Origin: Microvirga sp. SRT01 | GTDB taxonomy: Bacteria > Pseudomonadota > Alphaproteobacteria > Sphingomonadales > Sphingomonadaceae | Direction: 5' to 3' | Length of the DNA: 64,000 bases | NCBI GenBank assembly: GCA_018139225.1 | Contig: JAGSNX010000003.1 | Coordinates: 496,001-560,000 of the forward strand | Shown here: one piece after another, positions 17,486-26,652 of the stretch | How the letters are laid out: each line of letters opens with the position of its first letter | How positions within the stretch are numbered: the stretch's first letter is position 1 | Notes under the pieces: model-generated | Databases searched by the model: none | Told to the model about the DNA's origin: nothing | Seen by the model: the letters and a program-made list of their open reading frames with translations, nothing else | Position numbers and translations under genes: made by a program

Positions 17486-19038
17486 GGCGCCCGGTCCTGG
17501 TCGCCGCCATTTCTGCGCTGTCGCTGGCCGGCGCGTCCACGGCGCAGACCGGCGTGCCCGTCACCGCGCCGGGCAACCCGATCCTCGCCGATGGTCGCTA
17601 TTACTCGACCGACCCCGCGCCGATCGTGGACGGCGACACGTTGTGGATACTGGCCGGCCGCGACGAGGCGGAGGCGGGCGTCAACGACTTCATCATGAAC
17701 GAGTGGCAGCTGCTGTCGACCAAGGACCCGGCTGCCGGTCGCTGGACGCATTATCCGGCGCTCGTCAAGCCGGAGGCGGTATTCGCGTGGGCAGAGCCGG
17801 GCAGGGCCTATGCCGGACAGATCGTGAAGGGGCCGGACGGGCGCTTCTATCTGTACGCGCCCGTGCTCCAGCGCGAGAGCAACGGGGCGGACAAGTTCGC
17901 GATCGGTGTGGCGGTCGCGGACCGGATCACCGGCCCGTGGCGGGATGCGCATCCCGCCGGACCGATCGTGTCGCAGACGACGCCCGTCGCGAACGACATC
18001 CAGAACATCGATCCGACCGTGCTGATCGACGACGACGGCCGCGTCTATCTGTACTGGGGCACGTTCGGGCAGCTGCGCGGGATCGAACTGGCCCGCGACA
18101 TGGTCACCACCAAGGGGGCGGAGGTTGCGGTTCAATCGCTGACCGGCTTCTTCGAGGCGCCGTGGCTGATGAAGCGCAACGGCACCTATTACATGCTGTA
18201 CGCCGGCAACAATGCCGGGCCGGACTCCGCCTGCACGCCGGCCGTCTACCATGCCTGCATCGCGTACGGCACCGCCGCATCGCCGCTGGGGCCGTGGACC
18301 TATCGCGGGACGGTGCTGAAGCCCGTGAGTTCGACCACCAGCCACCCCGGCGCGGTCGCGTTCAAGGGGCAGTGGTATTTGGCCTATCACACCGCCGATG
18401 CGGTCGGCGGCGGCCATTTCCGACGCAGCGTGGCGATCGACCGGCTGGAATGGGACGACAGCGTCTCGCCCGCGGCGATCCGGCCGGTGGTGACGACCCG
18501 CCGCCCGGTGCCGCCGCCCGTCCCGACCCGCAACGTCGCCGCCGCGGCGCAGGCGCACGCCTCGAACGAGCCGGTGCCGGTACAATATTGGATCAAGGCG
18601 CTGAACGACGGCATCGTCCGGGATGCGCCGCTGCCTCCGGACCTGTGGGGCAGCTGGTCCCCCGACAATCCGCCGCAGCAGTGGATCGAATATCGCTGGC
18701 CGCAGCCGGTGACGCTCGACGGCAGCCGCATCCGCTTCTGGGCGGATCATCCCGCCGGCGCGAACGAGGGCGTTGCGCCGCCGGCCGCTTGGCATCTGGA
18801 ATATTGGGACGGCGCGTGGAAGCGCGTACCGGGGGCGAGCGCCTACGCCACCGCACCCGATGTCTGGCAGGCGGTGCGCTTTCCGGCGATCACCACGCGG
18901 TGCCTGCGCGCCGTGTTCGATGCAGCGGGCAGCGGCACACGCCATGCCGCCGTCGCGGTGTCGGAGTGGGAAGCACTTGCCCCGCGCGCTGCGCCGCCGG
19001 TGACGGTGCCGGCGGGTCCGTTACCTACGTGCGGGTAG
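17482..19038 (+). CDS. GH43 hydrolase with C-terminal binding-like domain
   Basis: A 518-aa exported GH43 enzyme, starting with a GTG that overlaps the GH127 stop. Signal peptide about 1-22 (GASTAQ). The propeller shows the three expected acids: Asp in YSTDPAPIVDGD (base), Asp in NIDPTVLIDDDG (pKa modulator), Glu in FFEAPWLMKRNG (acid). HPGAVAFKGQWYLAYH is typical of GH43 arabinan/xylan enzymes. From about 360 onward a Trp-rich segment (WGSWSPDNPPQQWIEYRW, YWDGAWKRVP) looks like an F5/8-type carbohydrate-binding module. Likely acts on arabinose side chains together with GH127. Confidence 0.9.
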   Translation: MRRPVLVAAISALSLAGASTAQTGVPVTAPGNPILADGRYYSTDPAPIVDGDTLWILAGRDEAEAGVNDFIMNEWQLLSTKDPAAGRWTHYPALVKPEAVFAWAEPGRAYAGQIVKGPDGRFYLYAPVLQRESNGADKFAIGVAVADRITGPWRDAHPAGPIVSQTTPVANDIQNIDPTVLIDDDGRVYLYWGTFGQLRGIELARDMVTTKGAEVAVQSLTGFFEAPWLMKRNGTYYMLYAGNNAGPDSACTPAVYHACIAYGTAASPLGPWTYRGTVLKPVSSTTSHPGAVAFKGQWYLAYHTADAVGGGHFRRSVAIDRLEWDDSVSPAAIRPVVTTRRPVPPPVPTRNVAAAAQAHASNEPVPVQYWIKALNDGIVRDAPLPPDLWGSWSPDNPPQQWIEYRWPQPVTLDGSRIRFWADHPAGANEGVAPPAAWHLEYWDGAWKRVPGASAYATAPDVWQAVRFPAITTRCLRAVFDAAGSGTRHAAVAVSEWEALAPRAAPPVTVPAGPLPTCG

Positions 19039-19617
19039 AGCGGGAGCTGGTCGGATCGACGCTCGGGCTGGGAGCATGGAACCGGCGCGGGGCATTTCGG
19101 GACGCCGGGCGGGGTTGATACTCATTCCCCTTGAACGGCGGGCGACGGCTCCAGCACCTCCGTGCTCCCGCGGAGGGGGGAGCCCAGTACTGGGTCCTCG
19201 CTTTCGCGCGGACACAGGACCGGTACGTGCCCGAAGGGGCGAGAACCCGTCGGTCTCGTCTTGTGAGGTACTCCTTTCCCTTCGCGGGGGCGCTGGTGGA
19301 GAGGTCGCGACCCAGTCCTCCTCCAAAGTGAACCGTTGCAGAACCTTCTACCGCCTCGGCGACCACCGGCGCAGTGGCATATCAGCGGTAATCGACTGAG
19401 AACGTTGCCCAACTGGACCCCGGCCTTCGCCGGGGTGGTGGCTTGGTGACAGGAAGTGGAGCTATCTCGCAACGATCCCTCTACGGGGCGGGAGGGAGGT
19501 CGGTTCGACCTCGCGCAATCAGATCGCGAGTTGTTGCGGTCGTCCTCGATTGGTCGAAGCGGCCGTTCCCACGAGCCACGTCGTCCGGGATCGAGGGAGC
19601 GGCATGACACCCCGGCG
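19039..19617. repeat. 579-nt non-coding region with palindromic repeats
   Basis: No gene is supported here. It contains CCCAGTACTGGG (19183-19194) flanked by GC-rich arms, the same 12-bp palindrome found at 63793-63804, and a perfect hairpin ACCCCGGC-CTTC-GCCGGGGT (19417-19436). These look like copies of a sphingomonad intergenic REP-type repeat. Between a plus-strand and a minus-strand gene, the hairpins may also act as terminators, although no T-run follows. Confidence 0.6.
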
Positions 19618-20535
19618 TCAGCACACCTCCGCGGTCGAGGTCGGCGGCGGGCCCGGCGGCACGCGGGCGGGATGCATGTAATAGGCGTCGCCGGGGACGC
19701 GGTGGCGGGTGCCGTAGACTTCGCTCAATATGTTGAACAGGGCGACGTCATAGGCCGCGAGATCGGTGTCCGACAGGATGCGGCGACCATCGACCACCGC
19801 GAGCATGTTCGAATTGAACCAGGTCTGCGTTCCCTCCGCCCAATATTCGTCGACGGTGACGGCGGCATATTCACCCGTCCACATCTTGCGCGCCATCGCC
19901 GACGCATAGGCCCGCTCGACACGCGCGTAGAGGCCCGAATCGACCGTCCGTGCCGCCTCCAGGATCGCGTGGGAGAATTCGTGGACGAAGATGTTCTCCC
20001 CGTAATAGCGGGTGTCGGGCATCCCGAGCAGGTTCTCCGTCGCGGCACTGGTCAGCGATCCGCCCATGCCGCGCGCGCGCCGGTTCCAATATTCGGCGTC
20101 GGTGAGCTTGCCGATCCGCTCCGGGTAGAGTTTGCGCTCGCAGATCGTCAGCCGCGGATCGTCGATCGTCGGTTTCTTCCAGTCGCGCTGCTCGGGCAGG
20201 TCGACCGTGCCCTCCTTCTCACCCATGATCGCGACGCGAAAACCCGACGCGATCATCGCCCGGCGGAGGTCCGGCCGCTCCGCCAGCATCGCCACCGCGA
20301 TGTCGCGCGCCAGCAGCAGCGCGGTGTCCGGCACCGCGGCGGACGACGCGATCGGAATACCCTCCGCATCGATAAAGCGACGATAGAACGGATCGAGCTT
20401 CAATGTGGCGGGCGGCGGACCGATCATCGCTGCGGCATAGGCGGCCGGCGTCGCCGGTGCTGGCGCATCCTGAGCGCCCGCGGGGATGGCCGTGCAGCCA
20501 AGAGCCAGCAGGGCGAACGACCTGATCCGCATCAT
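19618..20535 (-). CDS. secreted HExxH metallopeptidase-like protein
   Basis: A 305-aa protein with a Sec signal (about 1-21, PAGAQD). A zinc-binding motif HEFSH at residues 185-189 lies in ENIFVHEFSHAILEA; Glu230 or Glu234 in VDEYWAEGTQTWF is a likely third ligand, giving a gluzincin-like HExxH plus EYWAEG arrangement. I recognise no named family with confidence; lethal-factor-like (M34-type) folds have a similar layout. It lies inside the arabinan locus, divergent from GH27, so it might process glycoproteins or hydroxyproline-rich proteins that carry arabinans. RBS AAGGGAG precedes the ATG. Confidence 0.75.
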   Translation of the reverse strand: MMRIRSFALLALGCTAIPAGAQDAPAPATPAAYAAAMIGPPPATLKLDPFYRRFIDAEGIPIASSAAVPDTALLLARDIAVAMLAERPDLRRAMIASGFRVAIMGEKEGTVDLPEQRDWKKPTIDDPRLTICERKLYPERIGKLTDAEYWNRRARGMGGSLTSAATENLLGMPDTRYYGENIFVHEFSHAILEAARTVDSGLYARVERAYASAMARKMWTGEYAAVTVDEYWAEGTQTWFNSNMLAVVDGRRILSDTDLAAYDVALFNILSEVYGTRHRVPGDAYYMHPARVPPGPPPTSTAEVC

Positions 20536-20559
20536 CGAACGACTTGCTCCCTTTTTATC

Positions 20560-20572
20560 GTATACGGTATAA
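20560..20572 (+). promoter_or_regulatory. GTATA-CGG-TATAA operator-like palindrome
   Basis: GTATACGGTATAA lies in the 76-nt divergent promoter between the metallopeptidase-like gene and GH27. Nine of ten arm bases are symmetric. It matches GTATACGATATAC at 22191 in 11 of 13 positions, so both are candidate sites for the same regulator. Confidence 0.55.
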
Positions 20573-20611
20573 ACGCGACATTATGTCTGCGTAAAGTGGG
20601 GGAGGACGAGA

Positions 20612-22123
20612 ATGCGACCGTTGACGATGTTGGTGCTGGCATGCCTGACGGGCGCGGGTCACGCGAGCCTTGCCGCCGCTGCGGAGCGGGCGTGGGTGTT
20701 CGACGATGCGCCCGCCTATCCCGGCGTGACGATGATGCAGGTATCGGACGAACAGGGATCGGTCAGCGGATCGGTCACGACCGGTTGGTACGGCACGATC
20801 CCGATGCAGAACGCCCGCTGGTCCGGCGGCACGCTGACGTTCGATACGCGCAACCTGAACGACCCCGATCGGCCGACGCGGCGCTGGACCGCGCGGGTCG
20901 ACGGCAAGCGTGTGATGCTGGAGGGCGGGTTGTGGCATTCCGACGTGCGCCAGGCGGGACGCCCCGCCGCCGTAGCGGACGTCGCGGCGCGCACGTTCCG
21001 GTCTGCGCCAGACCTGCCGCCGCTCGGTACGCTCGCACCCGATGGCCTCGCTGCGACGCCACCGATGGGCTGGTCGAGCTGGAACGCGTTCGCCGATCGC
21101 ATCGACGATGCGACGATCCGCGCGATGGCGGACGCGATGGTCGCGCGCGGGCTGCGCGATGTCGGATACACGCACATCAACATCGACGACGGCTGGCAGG
21201 GGAAGCGCGACGCCGCCGGCGTGCTGCAACCCAACGCCAAATTCCCCGACATGAAGGCGCTGTCGGACTATGTGCATGCCAGGGGGCTGAAGCTGGGCCT
21301 CTACACCTCCCCCGGCCCGAAGACCTGCGCAGGGTATGAAGGCAGTTACGGCCATGTCGAACAGGATGCGAAGACCTTCGCCGACTGGGGCGTCGACTAC
21401 GTCAAATACGATCTGTGCTCGGGCGAGTGGTTCTACGCCGATGCCGACAGCGTCCAGCGCACCTATTACCAGATGGGTGCGGCGCTGAGGGCGACGGGCC
21501 GGCCGATGATCTATTCCCTCTGCGAATACGGGCGCTTCGCCGTGTCGTCCTGGGGGCGGCAGGTCGGCGGGCACCTCTGGCGGACGACGGGCGACATCAC
21601 CGACGATTACAAGACGATGTCCGACATCGGCTTCGTCCGGAATCCGAAATTCGCGCCGGCGGGACCCGGCGGCTGGAACGACCCCGACATGCTGGAGGTC
21701 GGCAATGGCGGCATGACCGACGACGAATATCGCACGCACATGACACTGTGGGCGATGCAGGCCGCACCGCTGATCATGGGCCACGACCTGCGCAAGACGA
21801 CGGCATCGGCGATGCGGATCCTGACCAACCGGGCGGTGCTGGCGATCGACCAGGACGCGCTGGGCGTTCAGGGACGCCGCGTCCGCGCGGACGGTCAGGT
21901 GGAGATCTGGCGCAAGGAACTGGCGAATGGATCGGCGGCGGTGGCGGTGTTCAACCGCGGCACGGCCGCGGCGTCCGTCACGCTGACCGCCGCGGACTTC
22001 GGGACGCGGACTGTCGGACAATTGAATGAGCTTTGGTCGGGGCGGAAGGTTCAGCCGACGTCGGCGGTAACTATAGCGCCACATGGAAGTTCAGTTTTAC
22101 TAATGAAAGCTAAATTACAGTAA
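20612..22123 (+). CDS. GH27 alpha-galactosidase / beta-L-arabinopyranosidase
   Basis: A 503-aa exported GH27 enzyme. Signal peptide about 1-23; an N-terminal beta-sandwich-like domain (24-140) precedes the TIM barrel, which begins TPPMGWSSWNAF at 149. Nucleophile Asp267 is in YVKYDLCS and acid/base Asp328 in LWRTTGDITDDY; the C-terminal beta domain starts near 415. GH27 covers alpha-galactosidases and beta-L-arabinopyranosidases, which differ by small active-site changes. The arabinan context makes the second activity plausible, or galactose removal from arabinogalactan. The last ~100 nt are AT-rich compared with the rest. Confidence 0.9.
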   Translation: MRPLTMLVLACLTGAGHASLAAAAERAWVFDDAPAYPGVTMMQVSDEQGSVSGSVTTGWYGTIPMQNARWSGGTLTFDTRNLNDPDRPTRRWTARVDGKRVMLEGGLWHSDVRQAGRPAAVADVAARTFRSAPDLPPLGTLAPDGLAATPPMGWSSWNAFADRIDDATIRAMADAMVARGLRDVGYTHINIDDGWQGKRDAAGVLQPNAKFPDMKALSDYVHARGLKLGLYTSPGPKTCAGYEGSYGHVEQDAKTFADWGVDYVKYDLCSGEWFYADADSVQRTYYQMGAALRATGRPMIYSLCEYGRFAVSSWGRQVGGHLWRTTGDITDDYKTMSDIGFVRNPKFAPAGPGGWNDPDMLEVGNGGMTDDEYRTHMTLWAMQAAPLIMGHDLRKTTASAMRILTNRAVLAIDQDALGVQGRRVRADGQVEIWRKELANGSAAVAVFNRGTAAASVTLTAADFGTRTVGQLNELWSGRKVQPTSAVTIAPHGSSVLLMKAKLQ

Positions 22124-22190
22124 TATCGTCATGCGGTTGTTTAAGTACATAGCTTACAACAGAGTTGACAATCACTCCTACAAAAAGGAA

Positions 22191-22203
22191 GTATACGATA
22201 TAC
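22191..22203 (+). promoter_or_regulatory. GTATA-CGA-TATAC perfect palindrome before TBDR
   Basis: GTATACGATATAC is a perfect 5-bp inverted repeat with a 3-nt spacer, 24 nt ahead of the TBDR ATG. It sits in an AT-rich promoter with a TTGACA hexamer at 22165-22170. Best member of the operator family seen at 20560 and 15061. Confidence 0.6.
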
Positions 22204-22227
22204 ATAAGACAATAAGGGGTGGTTGGT

Positions 22228-25023
22228 ATGCTGAGGGGGTTCCGGTTCGGGCCATTGATTGCTGCGGCGGCGTTGGTACCGGCAACGGCGTGGGCGCAAA
22301 CGACGACCACAGCGACGGCGCAGGACGGCGATCCGCGACAGGATCGGACGGACATCGTCGATCCCACCGGCACCTCCGACACCCCGGAAAGGACCGACAT
22401 CATCGTGGTCGGTATCCGCGGATCGGTCGCATCGGCGGCCAACAAGAAGAAGAATGCCAAGCAGATCGTCGACTCGGTGGTGTCGGAGGATGCCGGCAAG
22501 CTTCCCGACAACAATGTCGTCGAAGCCTTGTCGCGCGTCACCGGCGTGCAGATCGAACGATCGCGCGGGCAGGGGCAGGGCATTGCCATTCGCGGGCTGT
22601 CCGGCGTGCAGACCACGGTGAACGGCAACGACACCAGTCTCGGCGACGGTCGCTCCCTCAATCTGGCCGACATCCCGGCCGAACTGTTGAAGTCGGTCGA
22701 TGTGTACAAGACCCGCACCGCCGATCAGGTCGAAGGCAGCATTGCCGGCACGGTCAATGTGGAACTGCGCCGCCCGCTGGACCTGCCGAAGGGCTGGACC
22801 GTCGCCGGGAGCGTCAAGGGCATCTACGACGACATTGCGAAGAACGTCAGTCCCTATGGCAGTCTGCTGGTGGCGAACCGCCGCGACACCGGCATCGGCG
22901 AGATCGGTTTGCTGGTCAACGCGTCGTGGACGCGAACCAACTACAAGGAAAATTTCATCGAGAGTGAGTCTCCTGATGTGCCGTTCGGCAGCAGTGCGGA
23001 GCCCAACTCGCCGCGCGCCGGCCTCCCGGCCGGTTTCGAAAACACGATCATCCCCTACCGCGCCTATTACGGGCTCGAAGAAGGTCGGGTGGATCGCCCC
23101 TCGATCAACGTATCCCTGCAATGGCGAGCGAACGACAATCTCGATTTCGTGGTCGAGGGCGGGTATCTTGGGTCGCGGGCGCAGAATACGTCGGATCGCC
23201 TGTACGTTCTGACCCGTGAAGGCGGATCGAAGTACACGAATCTCGTCTTGCAGCCGGACGGTCGCACCGCCAAGTCGCTGACCGTCACCGTTCCCCTCGC
23301 GTCCGACGGTTCGGGCGGACTGCCGGCGGGCATCGACTCGATCTACAATCGGGCCAAATCCGACCTCTACACCACGAATTTCGAGATGCATTGGCGAAGC
23401 GAGCGGGCGCTGCTCAACACGAGCGTCCAGTATAACTGGAGCAAGGACAGCAACGTTCAGGCTGAGCACCTGACACGACCATTCGGGTTGACGACCGCCA
23501 ACGTAGACTTCGCGTCGGATGCCTATTCGAAGCCGGTACCGTCAATCACGTTCCCCGGCGTCGATCTGGCCAACATCGCCAGCTACGGCGTGGATCGCTA
23601 CCAGGATCTGGCCGGCGGATCGAAGAATCGCGAGTTCGCAACGCAGAGCGATCTGACGATCATCGCGAGCGAAACGGGCCTGTTGCGGACGATCCAGGCT
23701 GGCGTGCGGTTCAACCGGCGCGATCCCAGCCGGTTCTACGGCTACCGGGACGGTTTGCCGCGGATCAATCGGCAACTCACACCGCTGTCGCAGTTCCCCG
23801 GCGGCGATCAGGCGGAACTGGTCGGGCCGGACCTTCCCGGCGCGCCGCGCTGGTATCGCATTCCCGGCAACGTCGTATTCGCCAATCGCCCGGACATTCG
23901 GGAGTACATCCAGGCCAACGATCCCGGCAACGCCACCCGCTTTGCGACGGAAGAGATTCCTTCGGACCGAGGCCAAACCTATGTCGGACGGGAAAATCGC
24001 CTCTCCTATTATGCCCAGATCGGCTACGCGTTCGACCTGCCGGTTCCCGTCGATGGGCTGATCGGCGTCCGGTACACTAATACCTGGGGAAGCTCGAGCA
24101 GCTATAACTTCCGCCCCGGTAACGCGTCCACCGGTGGCCAGGACATCGTCGAGTTTGCGCCGGCTCGCGGCAATTACGAGGACATTCTGCCGAACGCGAC
24201 GGCGACGATCCATTTCACGCCGAAGGCGCAGTTGCGCCTGTCCTACACCACGAACGTGCAACGGCCGAGCTTCTACGACCTTCGTCCGTTCTACTTCGCC
24301 AACACGCAGGCGGTGCCGCCGGTCATCGACGCGGGCAATCCCGATCTGAAGGCGCAGCGGGAGCATGCGTTCGACGTCAGTGCGGAATATTATTTCGGCC
24401 GCGGCGGTCAGTTGTCGCTGGCGGGTTATTACAAGAAGGCCACGGGGTTCCTGTTCTTCAGCCGGGAGGTCGTCGCCGACCTCGCGCAGTATGGCTTGCC
24501 CGGCCAGAGCGGCTTCGTGGCGCAACAGCGCAATGCCGGGGACGGTACGTTCGCCGGTCTGGAAGCGACCGCACAAACATTCTTCGATATCCTGCCCGGC
24601 TTCTGGAGCAATTTCGGTGTCAGCCTGAATGCGAGCTACATCCTGAAAGCACGTGTCGAATATCCGTTTCCCGAGAATTTTCCGGGTGCTTACGACTCGG
24701 TGAACACATCCAAGTGGACGGCCAACGCTGCGCTGTTCTACGACACGCCTAAATTCAGCACCCGCGTCGCGTTCAACTACCGATCGGCGTTCCGATTCTT
24801 CATCTGGGAGCCTAACCCGGCATACTCCTTCTACAATGACGATACCTACCGCCTGGATGCGGCGATCAACTATACGCCGGTCAAGTTCATGACCCTCTCG
24901 ATCGAGGGCACGAACCTGCTGGGGAATGACGTCTATCGCTACTTCGGTAAGGAGAACCTGCTGCCGCTCGGGGTCCGGACGCTCGCCCGTACGGTGCAGG
25001 CCAGCGCCCGCTTCCGCTTCTAG
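22228..25023 (+). CDS. TonB-dependent receptor of the arabinan locus
   Basis: A 931-aa outer-membrane receptor that probably imports arabino-oligosaccharides. The ATG at 22228 follows AAGGGG (22214-22219); an upstream GTG at 22219 is less likely. Signal peptide about 1-24 (TAWAQ). The plug domain starts with DIIVVGIRGSVASA and includes EALSRVTGVQIERS and IRGLSGVQTTVNG; the remaining ~750 residues form the 22-stranded barrel, ending in Phe (SARFRF). The plug and barrel resemble the Caudobacter/Xanthomonas-type sugar TBDRs rather than siderophore receptors. It lies between GH27 and the halogenase-like gene. Confidence 0.92.
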   Translation: MLRGFRFGPLIAAAALVPATAWAQTTTTATAQDGDPRQDRTDIVDPTGTSDTPERTDIIVVGIRGSVASAANKKKNAKQIVDSVVSEDAGKLPDNNVVEALSRVTGVQIERSRGQGQGIAIRGLSGVQTTVNGNDTSLGDGRSLNLADIPAELLKSVDVYKTRTADQVEGSIAGTVNVELRRPLDLPKGWTVAGSVKGIYDDIAKNVSPYGSLLVANRRDTGIGEIGLLVNASWTRTNYKENFIESESPDVPFGSSAEPNSPRAGLPAGFENTIIPYRAYYGLEEGRVDRPSINVSLQWRANDNLDFVVEGGYLGSRAQNTSDRLYVLTREGGSKYTNLVLQPDGRTAKSLTVTVPLASDGSGGLPAGIDSIYNRAKSDLYTTNFEMHWRSERALLNTSVQYNWSKDSNVQAEHLTRPFGLTTANVDFASDAYSKPVPSITFPGVDLANIASYGVDRYQDLAGGSKNREFATQSDLTIIASETGLLRTIQAGVRFNRRDPSRFYGYRDGLPRINRQLTPLSQFPGGDQAELVGPDLPGAPRWYRIPGNVVFANRPDIREYIQANDPGNATRFATEEIPSDRGQTYVGRENRLSYYAQIGYAFDLPVPVDGLIGVRYTNTWGSSSSYNFRPGNASTGGQDIVEFAPARGNYEDILPNATATIHFTPKAQLRLSYTTNVQRPSFYDLRPFYFANTQAVPPVIDAGNPDLKAQREHAFDVSAEYYFGRGGQLSLAGYYKKATGFLFFSREVVADLAQYGLPGQSGFVAQQRNAGDGTFAGLEATAQTFFDILPGFWSNFGVSLNASYILKARVEYPFPENFPGAYDSVNTSKWTANAALFYDTPKFSTRVAFNYRSAFRFFIWEPNPAYSFYNDDTYRLDAAINYTPVKFMTLSIEGTNLLGNDVYRYFGKENLLPLGVRTLARTVQASARFRF

Positions 25024-25116
25024 CGCGCAGCAATCGGCCGGGCGGCTGGCAGCCGCCCGACCGATCGCGGCCACACCGCCCTGTTCGCGCATCGCACCGC
25101 GCGCTATCGTCGTGCG

Positions 25117-26652
25117 ATGACCGGCAAGCGGCGCATCCTGATCGTGGGCGGAGGAACGGCGGGGTGGCTGACCGCGGCCTATCTCGCCCGAGCGCTGGGC
25201 TCCGCGGTTGACATCGTCCTGCTCGAATCGCCCGACATCGCCACGGTCGGGGTGGGCGAGGGCACGTTCCCGACGATCCGCGAGACGCTGCGCTTCCTCG
25301 GCATCGACGAAGCCGCCTTCGTGCGGGAGGCGGGGGCGACGTTCAAACAGGGCGTTCGTTTCCGCGACTGGCTGCAGGCTCCTGCGGACGATCACCGCCA
25401 CAGTTATTTCCACCCGTTCGAGCCGCCCTTTGCCGGCGACGGCGCGAACCTGATCCCGCACTGGCTGGCGCAGGATGCGGGCGCCCGTCCCTCCTTCGCG
25501 GAAGCCGTGACGATCCAGAACCGCGTCGCCGACGCCGGCCGCGCGCCGAAACAGGCGGGGGAGGGGGATTTCGAGGGGCCGCTCAACTACGCCTATCATT
25601 TCGATGCGGTGCGGATGGCCGCCGTGCTCGCCGACCGTGCCCGGGAACTCGGCGTCGTGCATGTTGCGGGGCGCGTGCTGGACGTGGTGCTCGACGGTGG
25701 CGGCTCGATCGCGCGGCTCGACACCGAAGCGGGCGCACTGACCGCCGACCTGTTCATCGACTGCACGGGCTTTCGCGCCGAACTGATCGGCCGGGCGCTG
25801 GGATCGCCTATCCATTCGGTCGCGGACCAGTTGTTCACCGACCGCGCCCTGACCTGCAAGCTCCCCTACGACCGGGCGGACGCGCCGATCGAGAGCGCGA
25901 CGATCGCGACCGCGCATGCCGCGGGCTGGATCTGGGACATCGGTCTGGCCGGCGCGCGCGGGATCGGCTGCGTCTATTCCAGCCGGCACATGGATGACGA
26001 CAACGCGGCCGCGGTGCTGGCGGATTATCTGGGCCCCCGCGCCGAGGACGTGTCGCCGCGCCTGCTGCGCTTCCAGGCAGGCTGGCGCGAGCGGCAGTGG
26101 ATCGGCAATTGCGTCGCGGTGGGATTGGCGGGCGGCTTCCTCGAGCCGCTGGAGTCGACCGGCGTCGTCCTGATCGAGGCGGCGGCGGGAATGATCGCGG
26201 AGCTGTTCCCGCATCACGGCCCCGTCGATCTGCCCGCGGGCCGATTCAACGACCTGATGACGGCGCGCTACGCCCGCATCGTCGATTTCCTGAAGCTGCA
26301 TTACTGCCTTAGCCGCCGGTCCGAGCCGTTCTGGCGCGACAATGCCGATCCGGCGAGCATCCCGGCGAGCCTGAAGGCGCTGCTCGACCAGTGGCGCTAT
26401 CGCCCGCCGAGCCGGTTCGACTTTGCGCGCGAGGTCGAGTCCTTCGCGTTCTTCAACTACCAGTACATATTGTACGGAATGGAATTCCGCACCGACCTGC
26501 CGGACGGGCGGGGCGATGCCGCGGAGGCGGAGCGCCAGTTCGCGCGGATCAGGAGTTTCGGCGATCGCGCCAGCCGCGACCTGCCGTCGCACCGCGCGCT
26601 CGTCGAACAGATGTCCCGCGCCGCGCCTAGCCGCGTGCGAAGAAGTTCTTGA
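25117..26652 (+). CDS. flavin-dependent tryptophan-halogenase-like protein
   Basis: A 511-aa member of the FADH2-dependent tryptophan halogenase family. FAD motif GGGTAGW at 11-17, catalytic-type Lys77 in FKQGVRF, and W-I-W-D-I at 271-275 aligned with the WxWxIP signature, here with Gly instead of Pro. GGFLEPLESTGVVLI is also conserved. Such genes commonly follow TBDR genes in carbohydrate loci of Caulobacter, Xanthomonas and Sphingomonas, where their substrate is unknown; true tryptophan halogenation should not be assumed. The final 26 nt overlap the vapC gene on the other strand. Confidence 0.88.
   Translation: MTGKRRILIVGGGTAGWLTAAYLARALGSAVDIVLLESPDIATVGVGEGTFPTIRETLRFLGIDEAAFVREAGATFKQGVRFRDWLQAPADDHRHSYFHPFEPPFAGDGANLIPHWLAQDAGARPSFAEAVTIQNRVADAGRAPKQAGEGDFEGPLNYAYHFDAVRMAAVLADRARELGVVHVAGRVLDVVLDGGGSIARLDTEAGALTADLFIDCTGFRAELIGRALGSPIHSVADQLFTDRALTCKLPYDRADAPIESATIATAHAAGWIWDIGLAGARGIGCVYSSRHMDDDNAAAVLADYLGPRAEDVSPRLLRFQAGWRERQWIGNCVAVGLAGGFLEPLESTGVVLIEAAAGMIAELFPHHGPVDLPAGRFNDLMTARYARIVDFLKLHYCLSRRSEPFWRDNADPASIPASLKALLDQWRYRPPSRFDFAREVESFAFFNYQYILYGMEFRTDLPDGRGDAAEAERQFARIRSFGDRASRDLPSHRALVEQMSRAAPSRVRRSS

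Noticed and set aside
19039-19617. Several open frames of 60-160 codons in the intergenic region
   Set aside because: Low-complexity Arg/Pro/Ser-rich translations over palindromic repeats; no ribosome sites or motifs.
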